A program made the translations under genes and the position numbers. Of a DNA stretch of 45,821 nucleotides, positions 15,982 through 25,500 are shown in pieces. Location of the stretch: contig NZ_KB904763.1 in assembly GCF_000380185.1 (NCBI RefSeq), positions 1 through 45,821 on the forward strand. Reading direction: 5' to 3'. Numbering within the stretch: position 1 is the first letter of the stretch; every line of letters begins with the position of its first letter. Below the pieces are notes generated by a model, which made no database searches, was not told the DNA's origin, and worked only from the letters and a program-made list of their open reading frames with translations. Source of the stretch: Thiofilum flexile DSM 14609 (lineage in GTDB: Bacteria; Pseudomonadota; Gammaproteobacteria; Thiotrichales; Thiotrichaceae).

Positions 15982-16044
15982 GTTAGTCATTCTAGACAGG
16001 AATAGTTTTATTAAAAAAGTCTGATAAATTCAGGAGTGGAAAGG

Positions 16045-16350
16045 ATGACCAAATCTGAAATAATTGATACGCTTTCCCGCAAACAAAGTCACCTTATTAG
16101 CCGTGATGTTGAGTTGGCGGTCAAATTATTGTTAGAAAGTATGAGTGAAACCCTGTCGACCGGGGGTCGCATTGAGGTAAGGGGCTTCGGTAGTTTTTCG
16201 TTACACCACCGCACAGCGCGGAGTGGGCGTAATCCTAAAACCGGCGAACAAGTAGGGCTACCCTCAAAGTATGTGCCGCATTTCAAATCGGGTAAAGAAT
16301 TGCGGGAACGTGTAAATGAATCGAGAAAGCATTATGCGATTCAGGAATAA
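16045..16350 (+). CDS. ihfB: Integration host factor subunit beta
   Basis: This 101-residue HU/IHF-fold DNA-bending protein pairs with IhfA (not in the window). [17 protein letters not shown], then [24 protein letters not shown] and [17 protein letters not shown] match IhfB closely, including the Pro of the NPKTG beta-arm tip that intercalates into DNA. ATG 16045 is preferred over the in-frame GTG 16036 because AGGAG lies 8 nt upstream and the protein then begins at the conserved MTKSE. It sits in its canonical position after rpsA and is followed by a strong terminator. Confidence 0.97.
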   Translation: MTKSEIIDTLSRKQSHLISRDVELAVKLLLESMSETLSTGGRIEVRGFGSFSLHHRTARSGRNPKTGEQVGLPSKYVPHFKSGKELRERVNESRKHYAIQE

Positions 16351-16378
16351 ATCCTGTATTGCTAGCTTTAACGGAAGG

Positions 16379-16402
16379 GGAGGCTAGAGCCTCCTTTTTT
16401 AT
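16379..16402 (+). terminator. Rho-independent terminator after ihfB, abutting lapB
   Basis: GGAGGCT (16379-16385) pairs with AGCCTCC (16388-16394) across a 2-nt gap, so the loop opens one base pair wider. T6 follows. The lapB ATG begins only six bases after the T-run starts to end (16406), and the only Shine-Dalgarno-like GGAGG is inside the stem. Confidence 0.82.
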
Positions 16403-16405
16403 TAT

Positions 16406-17557
16406 ATGCAAGAAATTTTATTTCTCCTTCTACCTTTAGCTTTTTTATCGGGTTGGCAAAGTGCGCGTAAACGTTATAAAAAGCCACCCACTCCACCGGA
16501 TGAAATTCCACAAAATTTCGTGCGGGGTGTTAATTATTTACTGAATGAACAGCCAGATAAAGCGCTGGATATTTTTCTTAATTATCCCGATATTGATGAA
16601 AATACCGCAGATACCTTTTTAGCATTAGGCAATTTATTTAGAAGTCGGGGTGAAGTGAATCGTGCTTTACGGGTTCATCAATATTTAGTTTCGCGTGCCG
16701 ATTTAGGCCAAGCCCAACGTTTAGCCGCGATGGGTGCTTTAGGTGAAGATTTTTTTGCCGCCGGTTTATTAGATCGTGCTGAAAGTGTTTTTAGTGAGAT
16801 CTTACGTACCCAACCGCGTTATGAGCCTGCCTGTATTGCTTTGCGCCTGATTTACGAAAAGCTACAAGAATGGGAAAAAGCGCGTGAAATGGTCAGTTGT
16901 GCGACCACCGCACCAGAGCAACAAGCGCAATGGATAGCTCACTATTTATGCGAACAAGCCCAAGTCTTATTAACCGAGCGCCAATTATTTAAAGCCGAAG
17001 AAAAACTCAATCAAGCGGCTGAATTTAATGAGCACTCAGCGCGAGTTAAAGTACTGTGGGGTGATTTAGCAGTTGAGCGCCATCAAAAAGATCAGGCATT
17101 AAGTCATTATCAAATAGCAGTACAACAAGAGCCACGTTTATTAGAAATGCTCAGTGAGCGTTTATTAGCGATTTATAGTACACCGGCTGAGCGTGAGGGC
17201 TTATATCAATTTGCCCTTAATACCTATCAAACCACGCAAGATCCGCAATTATTAGCCCCCTTAATTAAAATTGCCCAACAAGCAAAACAAGGGGATGCCA
17301 TTATTGACTTAGTATTACAGGCCTTAGAAAAAACTAAACCTACCACCCGCGCTATGGCACGAGCTAGTCAATTACTTGCGCAAAAAGAACAGCAATTAGA
17401 GTCTAGTACTTTATATACCACAGCACTAGCAGGCGCTATTCAACGTCTATCTGCTTTAGCACCAGAGTTTAAATGTGAAAGTTGCGGTTATAAAATGCAT
17501 GACTTTTTATGGCGTTGCCCCGCTTGCCATCAATGGGATACGGTTAAAAATGATTAG
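16406..17557 (+). CDS. lapB: LPS assembly protein B (LapB/YciM)
   Basis: This 383-residue inner-membrane-anchored protein (E. coli 389) recruits FtsH to degrade LpxC and so balances LPS synthesis. The N-terminal helix MQEILFLLLPLAFLSGW is followed by basic ARKRYKK, then TPR repeats (for example VRGVNYLLNEQPDKALDIFL and ALGNLFRSRGEVNRALRVHQ). The C-terminal rubredoxin-like zinc ribbon has Cys357, Cys360, Cys371 and Cys374 (CESC...CPAC). All expected parts are present. lapA, which normally precedes lapB, is absent: ihfB is directly upstream. A terminator ends within a few bases of the start codon, so how lapB is transcribed and its ribosome loaded is unclear. pyrF follows 9 bp downstream. Confidence 0.95.
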   Translation: MQEILFLLLPLAFLSGWQSARKRYKKPPTPPDEIPQNFVRGVNYLLNEQPDKALDIFLNYPDIDENTADTFLALGNLFRSRGEVNRALRVHQYLVSRADLGQAQRLAAMGALGEDFFAAGLLDRAESVFSEILRTQPRYEPACIALRLIYEKLQEWEKAREMVSCATTAPEQQAQWIAHYLCEQAQVLLTERQLFKAEEKLNQAAEFNEHSARVKVLWGDLAVERHQKDQALSHYQIAVQQEPRLLEMLSERLLAIYSTPAEREGLYQFALNTYQTTQDPQLLAPLIKIAQQAKQGDAIIDLVLQALEKTKPTTRAMARASQLLAQKEQQLESSTLYTTALAGAIQRLSALAPEFKCESCGYKMHDFLWRCPACHQWDTVKND

Positions 17558-17566
17558 GAGTTAAAC

Positions 17567-18253
17567 ATGAGCCGTCTAATTGTAGCCTTAGATTTTCCTA
17601 ATGCGGTTGCTGCATTACGTTTTATTGAGCCGTTAAACCCTAGTCAATGTAAATTGAAAGTAGGGTTTGAGCTATTTGTGGCGGCAGGGCCTGATTTTGT
17701 GCGTCAATTAGTACAAAAAGGGTTTGATGTTTTTCTCGATTTAAAGTTTCACGATATTCCTAATACCGTAGCCGGTGCATGTCGTTCTGCTGCTGAATTA
17801 GGCGTGTGGATGATTAATGTACACGCTAGTGGTGGAGCGGCGATGCTGCAAGCTGCGCGTGCTGCTATTCAAGATCTACCTCATCCGCCTTTATTGATTG
17901 CGGTGACGGTATTAACCTCTATGGATGATCAACAATTACAAGGAGTTGGCGTCAATCATTCGGCAGAACAACAGGTCAGCCGTTTAGCGCAATTAACAGC
18001 GGAGTGTGGCTTGGCTGGCGTTGTTTGCTCAGCACAAGAAGCCATTATGCTGAAACGCGAACGAGGCCATAACTTTTTATTGGTCACACCTGGTATTCGT
18101 CCCGTAGGTAGTGCTATAGGGGATCAAAGTCGTGTGATGACCCCCCAACAAGCGGCTAAAGCAGGGATTGACTATATTGTTGTCGGGCGTCCTATTACCC
18201 AAGCCACCAATCCTTTAGCCGTCATTGAGGCGATTAATGCCGATTTGAATTAA
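17567..18253 (+). CDS. pyrF: Orotidine-5'-phosphate decarboxylase
   Basis: This 228-residue TIM-barrel enzyme carries out the last step of UMP synthesis. The catalytic DxKxxD motif is in [14 protein letters not shown]. The N-terminal LIVALDFPN, the KVGFELF strand and the C-terminal [10 protein letters not shown] with [10 protein letters not shown] (phosphate-binding) are all present. AGGAG lies just before ATG 17567. It follows lapB closely and is probably cotranscribed, the conserved gammaproteobacterial order. Its last 4 bp overlap the convergent hflD gene. Confidence 0.97.
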   Translation: MSRLIVALDFPNAVAALRFIEPLNPSQCKLKVGFELFVAAGPDFVRQLVQKGFDVFLDLKFHDIPNTVAGACRSAAELGVWMINVHASGGAAMLQAARAAIQDLPHPPLLIAVTVLTSMDDQQLQGVGVNHSAEQQVSRLAQLTAECGLAGVVCSAQEAIMLKRERGHNFLLVTPGIRPVGSAIGDQSRVMTPQQAAKAGIDYIVVGRPITQATNPLAVIEAINADLN

Positions 18254-18891
18254 GTCGAGCCGCGTAATAATTGACTCGCTTCTAATTGCATGGCTCCACG
18301 TCCAAAAAATAACTTCCAGCGATTACCCCCCGATTGTTGCCATAATAAGGCGGCGCGAATGCCTGCCATGAGTAAGACACGAATTTTGGCAGCATTTTCG
18401 GGGCTAGATAAATACGCTTGCTCTCCTTTGATAATAATACGCGGGCCTAATTTACTAATAGTCTGAGTATAAAGCTCGGCTAAACGTGTCGTAATGATAG
18501 GGTGTAATACATCTAGTTCAAGTAGTAATTGTTGTACATCAGTAATACCCGACAAAACTCGCTTCAAAATAGTTTCGTCTTGCTGTAGTTTACGTTCTAA
18601 ATATAAAATATTTAATGAATAGCGGGTCGCATCTAAATCCTTAAATTCACCGGTAGCGGCATTAGTCGCACCGCCGAGTTGGTGATTTAAGGCTCTTAAG
18701 CCCACGCGCATTTCACTAACACCCCCATATAAACTCTCAATCGTAGGGGCATCATCCACCAATAAACTCATGAGGGCACTTTTATAGAGGTCTTCATCCA
18801 CATTCCCCTTACGGGCAATTTGCATAACACCATCAATATTTTGAAACAATGCGGCTAAAGCCAAGGTACGATTGCGGGTCGTTGCTTCCAC
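18250..18891 (-). CDS. hflD: High frequency lysogenization protein HflD homologue
   Basis: This 213-residue all-alpha protein matches the HflD/DUF489 pattern: [21 protein letters not shown] near the N-terminus (cited by its parts LALAALFQ and VMQIARKG), then [21 protein letters not shown] and the C-terminal [28 protein letters not shown] region. In E. coli HflD is a peripheral inner-membrane protein that interferes with phage lambda CII; its housekeeping role is unclear. It usually lies between mnmA and purB; here it is separate and converges with pyrF with a 4-bp overlap. There is no transmembrane segment. Confidence 0.88.
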   Translation of the reverse strand: MEATTRNRTLALAALFQNIDGVMQIARKGNVDEDLYKSALMSLLVDDAPTIESLYGGVSEMRVGLRALNHQLGGATNAATGEFKDLDATRYSLNILYLERKLQQDETILKRVLSGITDVQQLLLELDVLHPIITTRLAELYTQTISKLGPRIIIKGEQAYLSSPENAAKIRVLLMAGIRAALLWQQSGGNRWKLFFGRGAMQLEASQLLRGST

Positions 18892-18978
18892 GGGTTGTCC
18901 TATTTCATCAATTTTTCCAAGGTTGAAACCTCTCCTTTCAGGGAGATATATTGATTTGGAGGGGCGTAACTCCTTTCA

Positions 18979-19007
18979 AATTCGCCCGTAAGGGCGTGGA
19001 TTGAAAC
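18979..19007 (+). repeat. Orphan CRISPR-like repeat
   Basis: The 29-nt unit carries the stem CGCCC-GTAA-GGGCG (18983-18996) followed by TGGATTGAAAC, the ending of many type I CRISPR repeats. Only one good copy is seen; a GTTGAAAC ends at 18929, 78 nt earlier, as a possible decayed neighbour. No cas gene is in the window. It could equally be an unrelated hairpin. Confidence 0.35.
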
Positions 19008-19120
19008 ATCAACAAGGCTTATATTAAGAGGCAGAGTGTAGCATGCTACGCAGCTAGTATTCACCTAATCCTCTGGATTAGACCTGATTAGACTTATTAG
19101 CTTAGGAGCGATAAATCAGT

Positions 19121-20167
19121 ATGGAACTACGTACTTTAGGAAAAACCGATATAAAAGTCAGTGTAATAGGCTTAGGTACTATGACTTTTGGTGAGCAAAA
19201 CACCCAACAAGATGCACAAAATCAACTAGATTATGCCCTCACTCAAGGGGTTAATTTTATTGATGCCGCAGAAATGTATCCTGTACCTCCGCGAGCGGAA
19301 ACACAAGGCTCCACAGAAAGTTATATTGGCTCATGGTTGAAAAAAACGGGCAAGCGTGATCAGGTTATTTTAGCTAGCAAAATAGCAGGGCCTGGACGCG
19401 GTGATTTACTTAAGCATATTCGTGGTGGCTCTAAACTCAATGCAGAACAGCTTAATCAAGCTATTGAGAGTAGCCTGAAACGTTTAAATACCGATTACTT
19501 AGATTTATATCAAATCCATTGGCCTAGTCGTAGTAGTAATTATTTTGGACAATTAGGCTATCGTTATACCGAGGATAATCACCTTGAAACTATTGAAGAA
19601 ACCTTGCGGGCTTTAACGGATTTAGTCCATTCAGGCAAAGTACGCACCATAGGGGTATCAAATGAAACGCCTTGGGGGGTGATGACCTATTTAGCGTTAG
19701 CACGAGAATTAGGTTTAGAGCGTATTGTATCGGTGCAAAATCCTTATAGCTTATTGAATCGCAGCTATGAAATTGGATTAGCTGAAATTGCCCATCGGGA
19801 GCAAATAGGGTTATTAGCCTATTCACCCCTAGGATTTGGGGTATTAAGTGGTAAATATTTAGAAGGTAAAGCCGCAGAAGGTGCGAGATTGCAAAAATGG
19901 GGACATTATTTCACTCGTTATACTGCTGCAAAAGCACAACAAGCTACTAAACGCTATGTAGAATTAGCGCGACAACATGGCCTAGACCCCGCACAAATGG
20001 CCTTAGCCTATGTTAATTCACGCCCCTTTCTCACCTCCACCCTTATTGGAGCGACAACATTAGAGCAATTGAAAACTAATATTGCGAGTGCTGATATTGT
20101 TTTAAGTAATGAAGTATTAGCAGGGATTGAAGCGATTCACAATGAGATTCCTAATCCCTGCCCTTAA
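19121..20167 (+). CDS. tas: Aldo/keto reductase, Tas family
   Basis: This 348-residue NADP(H)-dependent oxidoreductase has the (beta/alpha)8 aldo/keto reductase fold. MELRTLGKTDIKVSVIGLGTMTFG, with FIDAAEMYPVPPRAETQGSTE, is distinctive of E. coli Tas (346 aa); these are cited by IGLGTMTFG and AEMYPVPP. The catalytic set follows: Asp in NFIDAAEMY, Tyr of AEMY, Lys in ILASKIAG and His in YQIHWPSR. Physiological substrate is unknown; E. coli tas complements tyrosine auxotrophy under starvation. AGGAG lies 11 nt upstream. It stands alone. Confidence 0.92.
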   Translation: MELRTLGKTDIKVSVIGLGTMTFGEQNTQQDAQNQLDYALTQGVNFIDAAEMYPVPPRAETQGSTESYIGSWLKKTGKRDQVILASKIAGPGRGDLLKHIRGGSKLNAEQLNQAIESSLKRLNTDYLDLYQIHWPSRSSNYFGQLGYRYTEDNHLETIEETLRALTDLVHSGKVRTIGVSNETPWGVMTYLALARELGLERIVSVQNPYSLLNRSYEIGLAEIAHREQIGLLAYSPLGFGVLSGKYLEGKAAEGARLQKWGHYFTRYTAAKAQQATKRYVELARQHGLDPAQMALAYVNSRPFLTSTLIGATTLEQLKTNIASADIVLSNEVLAGIEAIHNEIPNPCP

Positions 20168-20247
20168 AAGGTGATTAGAAAATAAAAAAATATTTTGAGT
20201 TCAATGCTCTAAATAACATTATATAGTTATATGACAGGAGTGAGAAT

Positions 20248-20979
20248 ATGGTGACATCTGATTTGTCCCTACCAAAAGCTAATTTTTTAAATAACCCTAA
20301 AAAAGTAGTTACAGGTATCAGTGCTAAGTGGATTGGCGAAAGCTGGCCTATTGTAAAGCCAGATATAAAAACATGGATATTAATTACCTTAGCACTATTT
20401 GCGTGGATTTTTGCTTTGGGGCTTATTCCCTATATAGGGGCGGCGATACTCAGCCTGTTTGCGCCTATTATGTTTGGAGGCTTATTATTAGGTATTCATC
20501 GTTCAGCTACAGAGAATATCCCTTTAAAGTTGCAAACTCTTTGGATGGGGTTTGATGATAAATGGCTAGGGCTTATCACCTTAGGTGCAGTGAGTTTGTT
20601 TTTATCGGTCATATCAGATTGGGCTTTTGATTATATAGAAAAAGATTACTTAGGCTTGAATTTGACAGGCGAGGTGAAGGTTCAAGATACAATAGCTTAT
20701 TTAATATTTACTATGATTTATGTATTGGTAAATACCCTGATCACCTTAGCCTTTTATTTTGCTATTCCATTGGTGATGTTCAATGATATTAGTGCAGTAG
20801 ACGCTCTTAAAGCAAGCCTTAAAGGTGGTTTGGTTAATATACTGCCTTTATTTGTCTATAGTTTATTGATTTCCCTGTTAATTATTTTAGGTATTTTATC
20901 TTTGCTGTTAGGGCTATTTATTAGTATTCCGTTGTTACAAGTCTCCACTTATTTAGCTTATAAAGATATTTATGTTTAA
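20248..20979 (+). CDS. BPSS1780-family membrane protein, tandem copy 1
   Basis: This 243-residue inner-membrane protein has about five to six helices. The soluble N-terminus ends with IGESWPIVKPDIKTW, the first helix pair is ILITLALFAWIFALG and PYIGAAILSLFAPIMFGGLL, and the conserved loop is GIHRS..ENIPLKLQTLW.GFDDKW. It ends QVSTYLAYKDIYV. This is the pattern of the BPSS1780 / DUF-type proteobacterial membrane family, function unknown. GACAGGAG precedes ATG 20248. A diverged paralogue follows 87 bp downstream with the same C-terminal AYKDIYV, so the pair arose by tandem duplication. Confidence 0.8.
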   Translation: MVTSDLSLPKANFLNNPKKVVTGISAKWIGESWPIVKPDIKTWILITLALFAWIFALGLIPYIGAAILSLFAPIMFGGLLLGIHRSATENIPLKLQTLWMGFDDKWLGLITLGAVSLFLSVISDWAFDYIEKDYLGLNLTGEVKVQDTIAYLIFTMIYVLVNTLITLAFYFAIPLVMFNDISAVDALKASLKGGLVNILPLFVYSLLISLLIILGILSLLLGLFISIPLLQVSTYLAYKDIYV

Positions 20980-21001
20980 GCTAAGTAGTGAGATAAGGTA
21001 T

Positions 21002-21037
21002 AAAGAATTAAGGTATATTAATGTGCCTTAACTCTTT
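21002..21037 (+). terminator. Stem-loop between the two membrane-protein genes
   Basis: AAAGAATTAAGG (21002-21013) pairs with CCTTAACTCTTT (21026-21037), with one mismatch. It resembles the stem at 21900-21937 after the second copy, so it was probably duplicated with the gene. Confidence 0.5.
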
Positions 21038-21066
21038 ATAAATATTTAACCTAGAGGCATGGTAAT

Positions 21067-21867
21067 ATGACAGTATCAGATTCGTCTATGCCAATAGCTC
21101 ATTACTTGGAAAATCCAAGAAAAGTAGCTATAGGTGCTAGTATTCAATGGATTAGGGAAGGGTGGTCAATTGTATGGCGAGATTTAAGTGCCTGGATTTC
21201 AATTATATTGATGATAATGATAGGGTTTTTTGTTTGTGCCGCCATCTCTATTTTCATTCCTTATTTAGGCAACATTATACTAATGGCTTTCTATGCAGTT
21301 ACATCAGGAGGATTATTAATAGGAGTTCATCGTTCAGTAGTGCAAAATATTCCTTTAGATGTTGATACACTGTGGGCTGGGATTAATGATAAATGGCTAG
21401 AGCTGGCTATCTTAGGAGTAGTAAATTTATTTTTATCTATTATATTAAATTGGTCATCTGATTATATGGATGAAAATTATCTAGATTTGATTTTAGTAAA
21501 TGATACAAATATTCAAGAGCTTATGCTATATGTCATATATATAGCAGTCTATTTTTTTATAATTTTGATCACCAGCGTTATATATATTTTAGCTATTCCA
21601 ATAATAGTTTTTAATAAAATAAACACTCTAGCCGCTATTAAATCTAGCCTTAAAGGTAGCTTGGTCAATATAATATCTTTGTCGATTTATACTCTGTTAA
21701 TTATAATTTTAATTACTGTGGTAATGCTTTCTTTTTTATTGATCTATAAATCATTTGATACAAATTTTATGAGTATCGCAGAAAGATGGTCGCAATTAAT
21801 CTCGTTTATTTTGCTGCCTATAATAAAAACATCTTCTTATTTAGCTTATAAAGATATTTATGTCTAA
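21067..21867 (+). CDS. BPSS1780-family membrane protein, tandem copy 2
   Basis: This 266-residue inner-membrane paralogue of the preceding gene shares the N-terminal NP.K...G....WI.E.W.IV..D...W, the GVHRS..QNIPL..DTLW.G.NDKW loop and the C-terminal SSYLAYKDIYV. It is about 23 residues longer, mostly from an insertion before the last helix (SFDTNFMSIAERWSQ). The coding sequence is markedly AT-richer than copy 1, which suggests relaxed drift. Function unknown; a shared membrane complex is possible. GAGG lies about 10 nt upstream of ATG 21067. Confidence 0.78.
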   Translation: MTVSDSSMPIAHYLENPRKVAIGASIQWIREGWSIVWRDLSAWISIILMIMIGFFVCAAISIFIPYLGNIILMAFYAVTSGGLLIGVHRSVVQNIPLDVDTLWAGINDKWLELAILGVVNLFLSIILNWSSDYMDENYLDLILVNDTNIQELMLYVIYIAVYFFIILITSVIYILAIPIIVFNKINTLAAIKSSLKGSLVNIISLSIYTLLIIILITVVMLSFLLIYKSFDTNFMSIAERWSQLISFILLPIIKTSSYLAYKDIYV

Positions 21868-21899
21868 GCGAAATAGTGAGGTAGATTATTAATAATTTT

Positions 21900-21937
21900 A
21901 AAAGAGTTAAGATTCATTTATAAATTTTAACTCTTTT
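21900..21937. terminator. Bidirectional terminator between convergent genes
   Basis: AAAAGAGTTAA (21900-21910) pairs perfectly with TTAACTCTTTT (21927-21937). Terminal A and T tracts suit both the plus-strand membrane gene and the minus-strand hydrolase gene. Confidence 0.72.
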
Positions 21938-21949
21938 AGTTTAAAATTC

Positions 21950-22486
21950 TCATTGACTAGCTTGTAATAATTTTTCTAGTAATTGCTCACCTTGAGACCA
22001 TACTCCTAATCCGCTAGCCGCATTAATATGACCAGCCAAGCCAATAGTAATCCAATCACTTCCCCAGTGTTGAGCGCATTGTTTTGAGTAGTCTAATGTC
22101 CCATAAGGATCATTAGCACTAGCGACTATTAAAGAAGGAAATGCAAAACGTTGCTTAGGTAAAGGTGTAAAACCCTTTGCTTCAGAGGGAAATTTTTCTC
22201 CATCAGGATCAGGCACTGCCACTAATAATGCTCCGCGAATAGAGTGTTTAGTTGTCTGTGCCCAATGCGCGACCATAAGACAGGCTAAGCTGTGGGCGAC
22301 TAATACCGTATCTTTTCCCGTTTTTGCTACAGCCTCGTCTAAACGTTCCACCCACTTAGCGCAAATAGGATAATCCCAGTCATCTTGTATAACTCTTTGA
22401 AAATTTGAGTGCTTTTGTTCCCAAAGTGTTTGCCAATGTTCAGAGCCAGAATTACCAATACCCGGTAAAATTAATATTTGAGTCAT
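21950..22486 (-). CDS. RBBP9/YdeN-type alpha/beta serine hydrolase
   Basis: This 178-residue small alpha/beta hydrolase (PF06821 type) has ILILPGIGNSGSEHWQTLWE at the N-terminus, nucleophile in VLVAHSLACL (AHSLA in place of the common GHSLG), acid in VASANDPYG and base in IGLAGHINAASG, the full Ser-Asp-His triad. The family includes RBBP9 and YdeN; bacterial substrates are not known. Two in-frame ATGs (22495 and 22486) are possible; MTQILILPG is preferred because it matches the usual short N-terminus. It lies 77 bp after the giant ankyrin gene on the same strand and could be cotranscribed with it. Confidence 0.85.
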   Translation of the reverse strand: MTQILILPGIGNSGSEHWQTLWEQKHSNFQRVIQDDWDYPICAKWVERLDEAVAKTGKDTVLVAHSLACLMVAHWAQTTKHSIRGALLVAVPDPDGEKFPSEAKGFTPLPKQRFAFPSLIVASANDPYGTLDYSKQCAQHWGSDWITIGLAGHINAASGLGVWSQGEQLLEKLLQASQ

Positions 22487-22563
22487 AAATATCATCCAGT
22501 AGAGTAACTATAGGGAAATATTGAGAGTAACCAACACATTTTTACCAATTCCTGTATTGATGT

Positions 22564-25500
22564 CTACTCAGTCACTGCTAATGGGGCGTCTTCTATCGGT
22601 AATAATCCCGTATAGCTACGCATTTTAGGATCAGCACCTGCTTTAAGAAGATGTTCAATTAAAGGTTTATTTTCTAAATGATAAGCTAAATGTAATACAG
22701 TTTTTCCTAATGAGTTGCGTAGATTAGGATTGGCTCTATAGCTTAATAGTAAATCTACTAAAGATAACGCATTAGGGCGACTGTTATAGTTATTTAGTAT
22801 GATTAGCAAAGGACTATTATCAATATTATCCTGAATATTAGGATTAGCTCCTTGTGCTAGTAGTAATTTAATCCAAGTGAGCGCACTTTTTTCTACAGCA
22901 TAATGCAGAGCCGTTTTACTATTCATATCGCGAGCATTAATAGCTAAACCTTGTTGTCTCAGGCGTATTATTATTTTTTGAATACGTAATGCATCTGCTG
23001 AATATTCTGATAATCCATTAGAAGCCTCAACTAATATATGCAATAAGCTTTGCCCCTTAAGATTGCTGATCTTAACATTTACCCCTTGATTAAGTAGATA
23101 CTCAACATAATCCAAAGGTTTTTCATAGCTACGAGCGGCAATGAATAATATATTTTCACCATTATTGTTAATATGGTTAAGATCAGCCCCAGCTTTAACA
23201 ATCTGAGTTAATACGGCTAGTTTAGTATTGGGATTAATATAGGAACTATTTAGAATATACATAGGTAAATTATATCCTGTATCATCTAAATCCGTACCTT
23301 TAACTACATTAGGGTCAGCACCTAATTGAATCAATTTAAGTAAGGCAGGTAAGTTAGCGTGACGTACCGCCGCTTGTAAGGCTGTTTCTCCGTAAATATT
23401 ACGATGATTGACATCGATACCTTGAGCAATTAACTGTTTAAATAATGAATCAAGCTCTTGTTCTTTTAAGTGAGCACGAGCGGCCTGAAATAAAACGGTT
23501 TCATCTTCATAGTTTAATTGCTTTAAATCAAAAGGCTTGGACATTAAAAATTTTGCAATAGGGTAATTAACTAATCCAATATAAAGAGCATTATTTCCTT
23601 TAGCACTTTGTGCCTGTAGATTAGCCCCCGCCTTGATGAGCAGCTCTAAACGTGCAATGTGCGCTTGAAGCTGAGCATTGCTAGGTTGATTGGAGTCATT
23701 AGCAAAGCGCTCGATGGTATGTAATAAAACACTGCGATCTTGAGCATCAATAGCATTTAAATCAGCTTTATAGTTCAATAGGCTATTAATAATGACTAAA
23801 TTTGGTTTTTCTACCGCCAGTAATAAAGGTGTTAAACTATCATTGTTGTAAATTTCAGTATTAGCACCGGCTTGAAGTAGTAATTCAATGATAGCAGGAT
23901 TTTGATTGAGGACAGCTAAATGTAAAGCGGTATTACCATTTTTATCTCGTTGATCGAGATTAAGTTTGACATCCTGCTCTTGAGCTATTTTTAGTAGTGA
24001 TTTAAGTGTTTTTTCATTAGGTAAATTAGCTGCTATTAATACTGTATTATTACCTGCTTGATTAACTAAATTAGGATCGGCTCCTGCTTGCAATAATACT
24101 TTGATAGTATTCTGCGCTTGTGAGTAAATAGCCCACTGTAAAGGCGTTTCTCTTTTGCTATTAGTCATATCTGCTATTGATAGGTTATCTAATAGGGTAA
24201 GGGTAATGCGCTCTTGATTAGCAGCGGCAGCTACATGTAATAGGGTATTATTATCATTAAAAGAGCGATAAGAGTAAGGCATGCTAACCGATTTTGATGC
24301 ATTAATGGCAATATTACGCTTATCTTTAAGCAGGTTATACCAATAATTATCTTGAGGTTGCAGGTTTTTAATGGCATTAGGTATTTTAAAGTTAGGATGC
24401 TTTGTTAGGAGCGTTTGATTTAATCCATAGTCTTGTAATTGAGTAAGATAACTATTCAGGTTTTTACCCAGATTAGATGAAAACTTAAGATCAGCGCCAG
24501 CGGCTATGAGTTGTTCTGCTTGAGCAATATGTTGTTGGTCTAAAGCAAGCTGTAGCCCACTGTAACCTAGTTTATTGCGGCTATTAAAATCTGCTTTTAA
24601 AGCTAGTAAATTAGCTAAAGTATTTTGATGATTGGCATAGATCGCTAATAATAAGGGTGTTTCAGCATCATTGTTTTTTACATTAATATCAGCCCCTAGT
24701 TGTATCAGTGTTTGCATTAGTTTCTGCTGGTCTTGACACCCCTCCTCACTACACTCTTGACGAGCTAGGTAATGCAGTAATGTATCTCCATTATTATCCT
24801 TAGCATTCACATCTTTATATTGAGTTAGCAGTTTTTGGACTGAAGTGAAGTATTTATTTAAGATAAGTAAGTGTAAAATGTTTTGTCCAGCTAGGTTTTT
24901 GGCTTCTATATTGAAAGGTTGAGTTAATAGCCATTCAACAATAAGCCATTGATGTTGCTCGATAGCTAATAAAAGGGGCGTATTACCATGACTATCAATA
25001 AAGTTGAGATCAGCCCCACTTTTAATCAATAGCTTTACTAATTGCAGTTTCTGCTCATTATTAATTTTTTCATGAGCAATAACTAAGTGCATGATTGAAC
25101 TATTAGCTGTATTAAGTGTAGCTAGCTTTGGTTCTAATACTAATAATTGCTCTATAAGATAAGTAATCTGTGAGGTGGTTTTTTCTGGAATGGAGTTAGT
25201 AGAGAGTAATTGTTGTAAAATAGAGAGTTGCTTATCATTTAAAGCGAGTAAATCAATATTTTGCTCTTTAAGCCATTTTAACCCCTGTAACCATTCATTA
25301 CTCGTGAGAGGTTTATCATCAGAATTCATCGTAGAGGTCTCTAAGGTATTTAGCCACAGATGAGCTAAATTATTACCGCTAGAGTCTTGATAATCGGTTT
25401 TAGCCCCAACTTTCTTAAAGTCACTGATAGTAGATTTTAATGTATTTAAATCCTGTAAATCATCTGCAGTTACTGCAAGACCATATTCAGACCACTGTTG

